From positions 2,942,180-3,006,179 of the forward strand of contig OZ020526.1 of NCBI GenBank assembly GCA_963971425.1: a DNA stretch of 64,000 nucleotides, written 5' to 3'. The position numbers and the translations under genes are program-made. Source of the stretch: Bryoerythrophyllum caledonicum (taxonomy: Eukaryota > Streptophyta > Bryopsida > Pottiales > Pottiaceae). Below are positions 1 to 12,974 of the stretch, in pieces (the first letter of the stretch is position 1; every line of letters begins with the position of its first letter). Below the pieces are notes generated by a model. That model saw only the letters and a list, made by a program, of their open reading frames with translations, was not told the origin of the DNA and searched no databases.

Positions 1-42
1 AGGAGAAAGGTGCTCCGAGAAATGATAAATAGGTTGAATCAC

Positions 43-452
43 CTGTCGAAGCGAGCAGATTTGCTCCGGAACTTGTCGTAGGAGGCCTGGTTGGTGGCGG
101 CTGCAACGTGATTCTCGACTTTGGGTTCAGACGACGTCTGTAACCTGCTTCCGAACAGCCCCGAGTACCTCGCGGCGGCCTGCGAGCTGAACCAGCTGAA
201 CCGACGCCCGGAGCTCGATGGCTTGTCGTCGTCGTCCCCACTCGCGTGTGCAGTTTGTGGGGTGAGCAGGTAGGGCGGCCGGTGCTCCGACTTGGACTTG
301 AAGCTCCTGTCAGAGTTCGTGATTTGGATGTGCACCTCCGGAACTGAACCGGTGCGATTCCATGGGCAGGTCTCGGAGGAGCTGGTGGCAGGAACTTGGC
401 GCGACCCATCATCTAACGTAGAAGTCCTGGAATCTCTCTGAGTCGTCATCAT
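43..452 (-). CDS. N-terminal coding exon of an unrecognised gene, cut by the window edge
   Basis: The exon opens with tandem ATGs at 450-452 and 447-449 and encodes about 136 residues. It is rich in Ser, Arg and Asp, with an Asp run (DDDD) near the middle followed by a Ser/Arg-rich stretch (SSSGRRFSWFSS). A TGA lies at 39-41, but a good splice donor (CAG|GTGATT) sits just before it at 42/43, so I read this as an exon continuing off the left edge. Upstream, TTTGCAG at 473-479 looks like a splice acceptor that would leave a short 5' UTR piece ending at 472. I see no signal peptide, membrane segment or known domain. Low complexity makes the function unreadable. Confidence 0.4.
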
Positions 453-472
453 CGATTCCTACGGTACAGAAA

Positions 473-3071
473 CCTGCAAATAATATCGGAGAAGTGAGAA
501 GATTTATTTTGAACTGAAAGGTACAAAGGTTTGGAGTACGCTGGTTCAAATGGGGCTGTTTTAGACACTCAAAACTCGACACTTCTACAACATTATTCAC
601 AAGGTTTTTCACCACTTGAGGAAAATGTGTCGTGCCCTAAACCCAGTAATGTGAGTCCCAACACTTCGCTCGCACTGGCACTAATTCGCTGGCCGCGAGT
701 TCACAGTTCTAGAACAGGAGATCAGCGAACAATCCAATGGACTCTGAACCACAAGCCCAGCGACATTCCAACATGTCCACAAGCGTCCACAGAAACAGTT
801 CTCTTCAATGCATCATTGCGCAAACAAAGGCAACGGAGCTGAATCTGAAACTTCTCCAGACCTCCAATCAACGAGAAAGTACATACCTTTTAAAACAAAC
901 GCACGCAGCCTAGCTAGCTTCCAAGTCACAAGCTACTAGCGCAACGAATTATTCATTGTCCAAGACTGAGGAAACAACTTGGCTAGAGCATGTGAGCGTA
1001 TGGACTGCAAACATCTGGATGATCGAACAAGTCAAGGCGCTAGCTGATCTCGGTGACTCCGATCATACCAGTCGATCGAATGATGCCTCATCACTCAACC
1101 GAGACTTGTAAATATAGAGAATTGTATGCGCGTCCCGACACTCAAATCCATCAACTCCGTTTCGTGCACACCACTACAACACTCGAACTGTCGATACCAG
1201 ATTGGTACCATGTCCATAGCTCCAGACACAACGTCGCCCTGGCCTGTACCTACATGTGTCAGTCTCTAGATTCCAAAATGCTGGACACGCTCTGATCTGA
1301 TCGTCTCCGCCCTCCGAGCTGGGTCTCTCTCTCGCTCCATTCCACTCTGAAATAACCAAGCAAATCGCGGCCATGACGTGAAAAAGGACGGACGCAACTT
1401 CACACGGGAATCGCAAATTACACCGAAAACCAGTGACGGCGCCGGATGGATCGGGAACTAGAAACCACCACGGGACCCGAAAACCGTTTTCGTAGACATT
1501 GTACGTATCCCCCAGCGGTAGATCACACGGTTTAATGGCTGAGAACTCTACTGCTAGGCAAAACACTGCAGAAATCTACAAAAATCATTAATTTTGTAGA
1601 TAACGTGGTTACTGGTGTTCTGATGACTTCTGATCACGTCAAATAACATAGTCTACTCCAGGGCTACATTCCGCTCATAAAGTCAGTGATTCTGGTAGAT
1701 AACACGGGTCTGGTCCCACTGGTTAACCTAATCCGCACGATCTACACATTTGGTACATTCCTGTTCGGAATTCTACTAAAGTACTCCACGTCTACTGAGC
1801 AGGACGTCTATAGAGTTGTGATGGGATCTCTATACTTTGGTGGCACGAGCTTCAGGCCCTTGTCTTAATGGCACCCTCTCATTTTTCTGGCCCTCTCGTT
1901 TTTGGGGGTCCAGAGGCTTTTTTAGAATTTTGTTTGGAAAAATTAGTGCTTACATCCCGGAAGCTGTATTCGAGGCCCCCACTTCCAAAATAGAGCCACC
2001 TTCCAAAATTAAAATTGGGGTCAGGTTTTACCGCACCCCTCTCTCCAGAAGCTCGTACCACCAAATCATAGAGATCCGTTATGATGTGCTTTTGTCCAGC
2101 TGGGATTGAAGTAGTGCTGACGTGGAGAGCCCGACATTCCAAATAACTTGGCCGCGAATTTTGGTTGATGGCGGCGTGTCGACACGTGGCTTGTACCAGC
2201 TGGAATTGGGACGAGCGGGTGCCAGGTGGCGGAAGGGGGGTAGGTTGCTAAAAATGAGAGGGGTCAGGTTTTTTACGGGGTTGCTCATTGGCTGAATTTT
2301 GGTGGTTGAAGCAATTTTCAAAGTGACTCCCCAAATTATGTAGTTATTCACCATGGAAGTGCCAAACTTGGGATTCACCTGCAGTTATATTGAAACTTCT
2401 ATGGAGGAGGTGAATTGAAGAATGATTGGAAGAAGAAAGTTTAATCAAGAGTAATTTATATGCATACATGAGATTGTTTATCCTTCAAAAATCTACTTTC
2501 ATGCAAAAGATCACAAATCATACCTCCTGTTCTTTCTTTGATACCATACACTAAAACAAGATTACAATTAACATGAGCAAAACTAAATCTTACAATTTTC
2601 TGCGTAGGATTTAGTGTTTACTTAGTGGGGAGAGAATGCACTTGTATCTTGTAAATCCACGAGTTACCACAATCAAACTTACACCAGCTTTACTGTTTTC
2701 AGAGAGATTTTGGAAGTTCCAAGCTGCATCACAAATTGATTTTCTACCAACACTACATTTAGAATAATTTCAACCAACACTATATAACCTACTTCAGATC
2801 GAAGCCTGATGGTCTTCCAATTGTATTCTTGTGGACCTCCACTAGGTACGAAATGAACTAACCTTTCCATCTGAATGCCGTTTGGTTGGTTGTGCTTTCC
2901 GCAACTAATTCAGATACGTTCATGCGTTGAAAGTCTCTGTAACGGGCAAGGTCTTAACGATGCATAATTAGCTTAGTACTGAATTGTGCGAAAAGCACAA
3001 TGCTATATCTAAGTATAAAATGTGACCAGAAAGCAGGCAGGATGGTGGATATACAGCATACCGGTAATCAG
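473..3071. other. Intergenic region between the left gene and the CTF18 3' end
   Basis: No convincing coding exon was found; open frames are short and lack splice context. It should hold the promoter of the leftward gene (about 500-1,300) and the 3' UTR of CTF18 (below 3,072). The only internal structure noted is an imperfect inverted repeat near 1,872 and 2,251. Confidence 0.5.
1869..2270. repeat. Possible small inverted-repeat element (MITE-like)
   Basis: ACCCTCTCATTTTT at about 1,872-1,886 is mirrored by AAAAATGAGAGGGGT at about 2,251-2,266. A related phrase (GGGGTCAGGTTTT) occurs at about 2,018 and again at about 2,262. The spacing of roughly 400 bp suits a MITE, but I could not identify a target-site duplication. 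Confidence 0.2.
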
Positions 3072-6000
3072 CTACAAAAAGTCTCGGATAAGCATAGGTC
3101 GCTTAACAGCATTTGTGAAGCCCTGCAATGGCCACAACATAAACTCTGTTAGAAAACGCTTCAGGCAGCTGTAAGGACACATTTCAAGAGATGCATGTTA
3201 TTTTCTACAGTGATGGAATTGAAGACTTCATACTTCATGGTATCTATACAGAATAGGGCGAGAGTCTCGCTGCAGGGTAGCCAATCTCTCCTTGGCTTTC
3301 ACATCCGCAGTAACATCAGTCTGGGCCGACTTTTTGAACCTGTAGAAAAAGAAGGTGAACGTCACACATCGATTCTTGTAAACAAACGGTTGCGAGGGTG
3401 ATAGTAATACTACCGATTTCCGAATTAATAACCGTGCGATTGTGTCAAAAGATTCTATGAAAGAAATGACTGGTTGCTAACCTTTCAAAAAAGTTTGTAG
3501 GCCGGCGAGGCTGGGGTTTCACTTCTGGTAAAGGTGTGAATTTCGATATTGAGACATCGTTCTTTTTATCAGCGACGCCAGTTTCTTCCTTGCCAAGCTG
3601 CGATGAAGCCTCTATGGGTTTAAGAGGCGTCTTAGCTCGCTCGTCATCTTTCCTAACAGAAGCATCTACATTGGGCTGCACCGAAAATGTGTTCAGCAAC
3701 ATTTCCATTTGAATGGTAACAAGTTTTTTCAATCTCTAACATGTAACAGATCGTGTTCAACTATCTCATATGGTGATGACGTCCTGACTGGACTATGAAA
3801 CGTACACTACAGACCAAGTCACGAAGAACGACTAGAAGCAACCTGTAGCAGTCTATTGGTTAGCAGAGAAGTGGAAAGTTTCAGGGGTAAATTATCCAAC
3901 TTGGTAAAGTATGATGCATCTAGGTGCTCACCTTTGGTGTGGGATTAACTGCTCCCATCTTACTTTCACGCATAGCTCCGTCCCGCCGGATACGTTCAAT
4001 ATCAACCTTCAAAAGAAAAATGACTGAGGAGATTAGTGAAGAGGACTGAACCAGTATTTTCTGTCAAATAGAAATAGATCACTTATTGAACTGACGCAAC
4101 TGTTTCATAGCGTAGGCCATGAAAAGGAAACGAATAAAATGTCATGATGTCAACTTATGGTGAGCAAGTCTGGAAATTGCAGAAGAAAGAAAAACCTCAT
4201 GAGCCAACATTTGGCAAAGGGTGCTTGATAGCTGATGATAACTCGGGGTGCAATCCTGCGTAAGAGGCAATTGATCATTAACGTTGACCTTGAACAGTTT
4301 GAATCAACTTTACACTTCAAGCGAAAAAAGGAAATTACCTTGAATCTGACCAAGGTATCAATGGGAGGGTCTAAAGAAAGCGCACTTTGCCCCTCCATGA
4401 CATAGCTAGCTTTATGCGTACTCTGCTTCGGATGCCGGTACGAAATCCCAAACCCCAGCATCGTATCCACCAGCTGCGCTACTTCGTCCTTCTCTTTTGG
4501 AGTCAGCAACTGAGCAGCGACCTGAAATGATTCATTTTTTACACAAGTTTCTCAATTCTTAGAAAACATGAGACGAATCAGTTTCACCAAATATAGCATC
4601 TCATATTTAGAGGAGAATTACAAGTCGAAGGGAATGGGAGTGGCTTACAGGACGAATAGTTGGGGGTGTAATGATCGAAAGCAGTGCAGTGACCATGTCA
4701 AGTCCAAGACAAAGAGGTGATAACCAGCGTGATACTGAGGCTGTCATGGTTCCAAGCCAAGAACTCAGCATCTCCTTCTTAACCGCTTGCTCAGTTCTGG
4801 AATTCTGATGTAGTCTTGGCCATTTAATATCAGGTCGTTCTTGTTGGGCAACAAGTCCTCGGATTGCAATCAATGGCAAGGGCTGATATGCTGTTCCCAC
4901 AAAAGATAAATATTTCTGTTAAGCATAGAAAATTCACATGCGTTGCATGCAATTTCACGCCAGAGATTGAAATAGAAACGAGAAGAAAAGCCGAGAATAT
5001 AGCACTTAACATGAACTGCATTGTCCGGTAAAAATCATGCACAATTACTTGAGCATATTAAACGTACTGATATTTCTAGTGTTATAAGCCTATTAGTTGC
5101 ATAACAAAACCAGGGTTGTGATGATCACCAATATTCATGATTTAGAATTCACAAAATAAGAAAAAATGCAAATATTAGACTGCCTTATTATCCCACAGCA
5201 AAATTGATGATGCATCAAGAAAAATCTAAGCACACTTCTGATTGGAATTTACCCATGAGATGGAACTGTTGCTTGGCCATGATATGAAAACTGAAAATTT
5301 CGGAGTCTCCCATCCATTCAAGCGCTTCGACCTGTGTTCATCCCTTTCTATGAGTAGAACTACTTCAAAATTGAAACTGAGATCACAAGTGGATAACCAC
5401 ATGCTCCTATAAAAGTTAGAACCGAGTCAATTCGGATGAAAGAGAATTTCCTGTAATCTTACAGTTTTATGTAGAGAAGGGTCAAGATAACGCATGTACA
5501 GAATATTTTCATGAACTCCACTCATTGTAAGATCATAATCGCCACTGCAAGCAGTTGAAACGAGAGCCAATTAGTAATCACGAATCCTACCAGCAACAGG
5601 ACAACGGAAAAATTCACAACTTTTCAGTTGAAGAAAAATAAAAATAAATTCCTTACTGATTTGCAAATAATCCGTAACGACGCACAAAATCTTTATGGTC
5701 TTGGTTGCCAGTTTCTGGCATCTCAACCATGCCCCGCATGCCCGTTCCTGCTCGCCCTTTTCGTTTGTGAAAAATCTGTCCAGCAGTTCTTGTAAGAGAC
5801 AGAAACCTTCATTACTGCCCTACGATAAATGGACAAAATGAACGACAGTTTCACGCTCACCTCTCCCCAGATGTCAAATATGCTGCTGGTCATATCTTTA
5901 CGCCCTATAACCTGAGAACCTACATCCATCTGGAACGCCAAAAAAGTTTAGGTTATGAAAGAATACACCATCCATCAATGCTTAGTGCAGCGAAGCTGAT

Positions 6001-9000
6001 GGAGAATATCTTTAGGCACTAAATAGTCAACATCATGCTACTGAAAATTTCAGAAGAAATTACCGTCTTCAAGTTCTGCTTTTTCCGGTTAAGGAACTGC
6101 AAAGTGTTCAGACATGATCGAATATCGCACTCTGCATAACCACCACGCAGCTAACAATGAGGTTCACTGAGCTAGTCATGTGTACGAGCTTGCTGTATCG
6201 AGGGAACACTACGTGCACCAAAATTGCTATATTTATGTGACAATTGAATAGAGACGTAAAGGCCGTGCATGTAATCAAGCGCAAGAAGTACAGTGTACAG
6301 TACTGCTAGCTGGACAATACAACATGCATGCAAATGTGATCTTCGGCGAACAAACTAACTAGACACATGCAAGCTCAGGCGAAGTACAACCTGTGTGAGA
6401 TGCTAGGGCGGAGAGAGCCCGCGCGTTTGCTTTGTAACCCTCCCTGCTACAGATATACTTGAGTCTGTAAGAAACACCGCCAGAAGTCAGGGCTTGCGAT
6501 GTCACATGAATGTCTACGGAATCGTGCCTTGGAAACAAACATTGCTGTATAAACTACACTATTATATGAAACAAGTTCAAATCTGAAGACAATAACAGTA
6601 AATGAAAGAATAAGCAAGAGAAACAGAGTTTTCGGCACAAACCTGGACACAACTCGGCTGATGCTTGGTTGCACAAAGACGTGTACTCTGCGGTTCCAAT
6701 GGTGGAATTTTGATGAACAATTTTCTAGAGGAAAGGTGTTGCTTTGATCAAAGAAAAAAATTGAAAAAACCAACAAGAGGAAGCAGACAAACGCGCAAAT
6801 CTGCTTGGTCTTGTCACGTACATTTGAATATAGACTTCTCACATGCACCATAGAAATACAGCCTTTCGTGACTACATTACACTGGTCAGAATCATGAACT
6901 CCTGAACTCAGACCCATACCTGGCCACTTGTCGAAGAGTTCTCAAGGCAGGAGCATAGAGATCATTACATATGCATATGACCTGAACACACATTGTTGAT
7001 TACATGAGCCTGTCGTTTACAAATGAAAACATGTGATTGAGTATCAAGAACTACAATTGTTAGCCTCATGAAGAACGCAATGATCATATTCCAAGGGTTT
7101 AATGAGAAGACGATCGAACATACTGGTCTTGACAAGCGACGCACTGGAGCTCCTTTCTTTTTGGAGTTTTTTCTGACGAAACCCTCGTCCGTTTCATTCT
7201 CTTTTCCTAACGACAGTTTCTTCTCTGCATTGATCTGAAAAAGAATTCCCATAAACATCAAAACGGTTTGCACGCAAATAGGTTATTCAGAAAACATGAC
7301 TTCGACAGAAAGACTTAAGAATATTTCTCTTCGATCAAGGCCATCTCTCTGATGCCAATCTACAAACAATTACGAATAACTATGAGAACATTATTAATTG
7401 TTTGTTTTGCATTGCACAGAAGGCTTTAAAGAGATTCTAGGCTTACTATTTCTAGAAGAGCATCAATCGCTCCTTTCCCTTCTGCACCACTCAGTGCTCC
7501 ATCAATCTCATCAATAACCTGCCATGGGTTAACACGAGCACCTATTAGTAAACTTCCCTACAACAGTAAAAGCACATACGGCGAGAAGACGACGTACAAT
7601 ATCCAGGGTTCAATCACATTCTTCTCACAGCTGAGCATCAAATGGTGTCAAGACATAAACCACCTAACTTGATATTAAACAGTTACACCTCCAGACAACA
7701 CGATGAACTGATGACGGCAGACATGTTGCCACATATAACTTTGTCCTTAACGTTCTTAATACCATCCGTAGTTCATAAAGGTTCAGGATGTAACGCCTAA
7801 AAGTGTATCAGATGGAGCGCAATCCAAAATATTTCATTTAATTTTCATCAGAACTAAATTTTGGAGCACAATCATTAAGCTAACTCCTGAGAACGTTCCC
7901 AATTCTTGCAAGAATGAATCCCTTTGTCATCTACCCACCAGACAATTTGGTCGGTTGTCACCCGTTACTGACTTCATCTGTATAGCATCCAGAATCTTTG
8001 CTTGGAGTGTTGTTGCCACTCGATCGTCACTAGCATTAATCTGCGGAATTAGATAAAATCAGAACCAGGAAAAATGGCTTATACACGTGCATGTGTCTGG
8101 GATCTAGAAGGATGAAAACTCGGATGCGCCTCCAATCTAAAAGGTGCGAATTAGCTTTGAAGGTAAGGCCAGTTAATGGAAGCGTATGTTACATCAAGGC
8201 CAAAGGTTTGTCGTAATGGTGAGTGTCTTCTTGTTTAGGTACTAAAATCTACTCACGACAAAATTGAGCATACATATAAACCAAGTAACGGGTGCTAAAC
8301 GACAGTTTACCTCCACAACTCGATATCCACAATGCCTGGCGGCAACATGTGCCAAGGTAGTCTTTCCCAAACCTGGGGGACCGCAAAGCAGCAAAACCTG
8401 CGCTCACATGTTTTCAGTTTCATTACAGGATTTACGCACAAAGATAAGATTATTAACACCCAGGAAAACCTCTAAACACATAGCAGGTGTAGGACAAGAA
8501 CTCAGGAATTTTTGTGTCAAAACGGATGATGTTGACAGATGAATATAGAAACCTTTTCATCAGGTCGATCCAGAGTGGACTTCTCTTCAGTTGTTGAACT
8601 CTTGGTAGAATCACTATTGAACCTATCACTACGAAATGAAGCGTTCATGTTCACAGTGTTGTTGAAAGATCCCCTTCCTCCCATTCTTCCATTTCCATGA
8701 GCCTGAGTCGCTTGACGCCGCAGGGAAAGTAGAACTTCCTCGGAGGTGGAATGTCTCTTAGCTCCAAACACACAGGGGTCCCATTGCTTCAGCCATCTAA
8801 GTACCTACATACCATTGAATGAAAGGTAAGAGCAAACTCACCTGCTATAACCATGCAGGCATACACCTTAATGTATCATAAGTGCGAGTATTCGAAAAAT
8901 TGACTTCAGACAAACAAATTTCCAACAGTTGAACATATACAAAGCCCTCTTATGATTCTAGAGCACATGGTGACGCTGTAACCTAGGACCAGATCGAAAT

Positions 9001-11005
9001 TACCTCTCGGTTGGTTTGTTCGTCGCTAAGGAGTTCCGTAAATGACCGAGGTGCATACTTATCAACCCACAGATCTTCATGCTCTGTGGAAGGAGCTGTC
9101 CAATTCGTATCACCTTCTAAGATTTTCTTATCACTTGCTGCAATAACCTATTCTCATAGCCAAGTTAGTAATCAATGGACCATCAAATTGTCATGAGGCT
9201 GCCTTCATGGTGTTACATCTCTTACAAAGCATACTTTGTCTACATGCAAGGGCAGAAATCTAAGGACAGGACAAAGTGTAACGTATGATAGAACTTCCAC
9301 GTTATCGCTAAAAAGAAGAGATAATAGCCAGTAACCTGCTCAAATGCTTCCCGCTCAAGCCTCTCGATCATTTTTGCTATCGGTTCTCCCAGCAGATCTG
9401 CACCTCATAGAACCACTAAGCTGTTAAGGGTAGCCCTAGATTGGGATAAGAAAATCGCATAAATTGATCAAATGTGATGAGCTCGGTAGTCATGATTGCT
9501 GAACCTCGTACATGTAATGCTGCACTAACTCCTTTTTAGCATGCCAGGCTAACATACCAGTATGCATGAACAAAATCGTGAATCCCAAGATGCTCACCAC
9601 TGAACGACGAAAATGTCTGAAAGTTTTCACCTAGTTGCAGCTCACAATCTATATCAAACATGAGCAGCTGTTAACAGTAACACAATATACCTTTGCTACG
9701 AGCGGCACTCGCATTGTAATTTGCTTTCACAAGTTCCGTTTTAGCAGCATATACTCGTTCACCATCAATACCAGTAATTGAGAAATATTCGCCATCTATA
9801 TCTGCCGCACGTCGATAAGGCAATCTGCAGGGCAGCGACACTTCCGCATCTTTAATGATTTCCACTACTTCTTCGTCTCTAGATGGGGACATCGGTCGGG
9901 CTTCCTCTCCTAAAGAGGGCAATGGTAGTAAACTCGGCTCCTCCACAAGTGTTGAAGACTGATTTCCATTATGAACATGTTTCTCCTTCGAAATTACAGC
10001 TGGGGATGAAGGGTGGAGAACTGATTTCTGTGTCGAGGTAGCTGCAGTCATACCAGGAATAAACAGTGGTCTTTTTGATGATGTCACCAGTGGATCCGAC
10101 TGTAAACCCCGGGACTTTTTTGCAGCTCCTGGACAGAAGGTTCAATTCAATATGCAGAAACAGAGGTCATGAAATTTGAAAAGGAAGATAATTGATGGCT
10201 CTGAATCCACCGTTCTAAACCGGATACCACAATGAATGACACCTCGTTAATGAACAGCTAGAAATCATCAAGGTTACCTCCACTAAAACAAACTCAGTAA
10301 ACAAGTCTCAACAGTACAATCTAATTCCCTGCGACTAATACCTTCCTCATAAGGTCGTTGTACCTGAATTTCCAGATGAATCCTGGCTGACTAAATCCTC
10401 GCCAATCCAAAGCCTCTTCCGAGAGCTATCATCGTTCAGAGCTCCAACATCAATCACTGTGAAAAACAAAAGGCAAGCACAATTCCGATACTGAGATTGT
10501 GATTGACGACGCAAATTCCCGTCTCTACATAAACTCTTCCTAGTCAAAGGCAGCATTCTTTATTCATATTAGACATTCAAATTCATACTGTCAAATTCAT
10601 ACTAAGAACTGGACATGTCCAATGCAAGACACATAAAACCTAATTTCACTAGGAATTTAGCCACTGATTCAATAGCGAATGCCACTACAGGAATTCCACT
10701 GCATTTTCGAAAGAAAAAAACGTCTACCGTTTCAAATTAATCGCCGATGAGCTAAACTCGCACTCTTCCTAATCTCTAACACAGGAAGACAAGAAATTAC
10801 ATTCTACACTTCCAAAATGCGACACAGACAACACTAAACCGCAGTACGCAATCGAAGTGTTTCCAAAATAGCGCGTACCAGGACGAGGAGGATCATCAGA
10901 CGGCGGAGGTACATCATCATAGCCGTCGTACAAATCTTCGTCTTCCTCTGGCGGAAACTGCTGGCACGCCATCCATTCCAGCTCGTCCAAATCAGCCTCC
11001 TCCAT
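3072..11005 (-). CDS. CTF18: CTF18: clamp-loader subunit for sister-chromatid cohesion (24 exons, about 978 aa)
   Basis: CTF18 is the large AAA+ subunit of the alternative replication factor C (CTF18-RFC), which loads or unloads PCNA in the nucleus and supports cohesion and the replication checkpoint. I placed 24 coding exons with GT-AG borders and consistent phase: 10879-11005, 10364-10456, 9691-10128, 9336-9397, 9004-9147, 8553-8804, 8311-8397, 7939-8040, 7447-7518, 7124-7234, 6920-6981, 6643-6687, 6391-6464, 6064-6131, 5861-5929, 5657-5775, 5463-5544, 5253-5331, 4649-4890, 4339-4521, 3932-4006, 3482-3675, 3234-3339, 3072-3122. Motifs in order: acidic N-terminus, [15 protein letters not shown], Walker A (GPPGLGKTT), NASDDR, Walker B (VIDEIDGA), [37 protein letters not shown], and the CTF18-specific tail NAVKRP near the stop. 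The start is the first ATG before the acidic stretch. Total length is close to plant CTF18, and no internal stop was seen. Confidence 0.93.
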
Positions 11006-11752
11006 GGCTCTTCTCACAGTAAGCTCAAACCAATTGCAAAAAACTCCCGAACAACAAGAAACTAATCCTATTCTCTAATTAAAAACCGCAACGGCTTCCT
11101 CCATTCTTCTCCCTCGCCGCTCAAACTGATCTCGAATCAAAGCAGAGACATGAATCCAAACGCATAGGCCGAGGGTTCCTCCATTGTGCGCAGACGAAAC
11201 TCTGACTCTAGGAAGGAGAGCACGAACAAGCGACGACACACACGGATTCCGCCATAGCTCCGCTGAGACAGGAATCGAAGCTAAGTTTCAAAGCAAATGA
11301 AGAAGAAGATGAGAATAAGTAGAGCAAAAGGGCACAACATTGGAAGCGCGGGAAGGGGCGATGGTTTCATTGGTTGTGACCAGGGTTATCCACGTCGGAT
11401 TCCACGTCACCGAATTTCTGACGTGGAATGTCCACGGTGGATTGGCGGTGGAACGGAAAATCTCCGACCATTGGTTTCAATGTTTAGTGTAATGGTGGCC
11501 CGTTTATTTTGGGAAAGTCTGGTTGAATTAGGAAAGTGGAGGATGTGAAACCGGGGATTTTTAAAGAAAAAGAATTCTAACCGACAACCATTTTAAGGAG
11601 GAGGATTTTTAATTGGGTAGAATGTGGATTTCATCCGGTTGGACTAAACTGTGGATAGATATCATGCGATACAATTGAGGGCATGGAGGATTTCAACAAA
11701 TAAAAAATTATGGTTTATGAAAGTTAGGTTGTTGGGCAGCTGTAGCTACTAT
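11006..11752 (-). promoter_or_regulatory. Upstream region of CTF18
   Basis: This is a gene-free stretch between the CTF18 start codon and the first LTR-like repeat. A cluster of ACGT-core sites lies at about 11,388-11,445 (CCACGTCGG, CCACGTCAC, GACGTGGAA), of the type bound by plant bZIP factors. No TATA box could be assigned with confidence. The role is inferred from position. Confidence 0.35.
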
Positions 11753-12214
11753 TGTGAAAAGAAAAATCGATAACCACAATAGATCAAGAGCCCTAACGAA
11801 CATCAAATAAACGAAAAACATACACCAAAACAAGTATACGTAGTACACCCTCAAGAGAATAAGTATGAAATCACTCACGTAGTCAAGCGTCTCGCACTCA
11901 ACGAAGAGAGAATCAACGAGTTCAAATAGTATAGGAGAATGCGGAGCCTTCTCTAATGGTAAACAATCATTTACAATCAAAGGTAATCACTAAATACTCT
12001 CTAACTCACTCACAGAGCTTGACCTGACAAAGACGTCAAGTCAAGGACGTGTGTGGTGCTATACGTACATACACACAACCCTAAATGGATGGAAAACATC
12101 CACGGATGAATGTCGTGTGCCGCCGTTCGTCCCTAAACACCTGTATATTAGTAACAAACTAATCTACGCTAAAACTACGGTACGAAGAGGCCCTCGACGC
12201 CACGTCCCGCGATA
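11753..12214 (-). repeat. LTR-like repeat, copy A
   Basis: About 460 bp, starting TGTGAAAAG and ending near CACGTCCCGCGATA. It is clearly homologous to copies at 22,627-23,104 (inverted) and 23,548-23,906 (same orientation). Shared blocks include GTCAAGCGTCTCGC, GACAAAG(A)NNTCAAGTCAAGG, and GAGGCCCT(C/T)GA(C/T)GCCACGTC close to the end. It lies downstream of integrase, where a 3' LTR of the minus-strand element would be. Confidence 0.65.
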
Positions 12215-12219
12215 GTTGT

Positions 12220-12321
12220 TGTGTAAAAAAGATTGATAACCACAAGAGATCGAGAGTCCTAACTAACATCAAATAAACAAAAAACATACACTAAAACAAG
12301 TACACGTAATATACCCTCAAG
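12220..12321 (-). repeat. Truncated second LTR start abutting copy A
   Basis: Immediately after copy A the first 100 bp of the same repeat recur (TGTGTAAAAAAGATTGATAACC up to ACCCTCAAGG), then stop. This suggests tandem LTR duplication or nested insertion followed by deletion. Confidence 0.55.
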
Positions 12322-12643
12322 GACCCCCCTAGCGGATAAAGAGACCTTTAATGCACCTAGGACCAAACAACACTAACAAGATTAAACGCCACGGTGATGT
12401 TGCTGCAATAGTTATAGGCATTTAGTCAAACATGTCGCTTGTCGCCGAATCAATAAGCATATGAAGAAGTAAGAAAGAGAGGGTAGGTCGGGCGCAATGT
12501 GAGCACCATCTTTAATCGCCTTCGACAACTTTGTTGCCCATCCCTTAGTCAATTCTCACCTTGCTCAATGCCTATCCATGAATCAAAACTATGAACTCCA
12601 ACTGGATTGCAATGCACTACACAATGACAATTCCACGAGGAAT

Positions 12644-12970
12644 TCAAGCCGTTTCATTAGGTAAAACGTGGCTCGAAGACGGCCGACAACGAGGGCAAGT
12701 CCAATCCCCGAGCGGTAGAGTAGAAAGAGGCGGCGTCAAGCAAGCCATATGCCAACCACGCTGGCAATGGTCACAAAACAACATGATAGCCGTGCCCTTC
12801 CTCTCACCACACACGAAACACGGAAGGTTGTCCGGCACAACCGCCAACACCAGATAAACGGAGCCATTAATAGGTAAATGGTAGGGATCACAATTCTTAG
12901 AGTGCTCCCGACACTCCCGGCCATCCTTGCCTTCCAACAACAAGATAGCACTCGGCAACACATCCTTCAC
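12644..12970 (-). pseudogene. C-terminal PHD finger of the gypsy polyprotein
   Basis: The reading contains a C4HC3 PHD-finger signature: CFVCGERKG, then [14 protein letters not shown], then WTCPRC. PHD fingers bind histone H3 tails, typically H3K4 in its methylated or unmodified state. It lies downstream of the integrase in a shifted frame and ends about 50 residues after the first Cys pair. A chromatin-reading domain behind integrase is analogous to the chromodomain of chromoviruses and may steer integration; that role is inferred. It could also be read as an independent short ORF, but its position favours a fused C-terminus. Confidence 0.7.
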
Positions 12971-12974
12971 GCAA

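Noticed and set aside
6447-6917. Long hydrophobic minus-strand ORF (156 codons)
   Set aside because: It runs across introns and two exons of CTF18 in a mixed frame; the membrane-like residues come from T-rich intron DNA.
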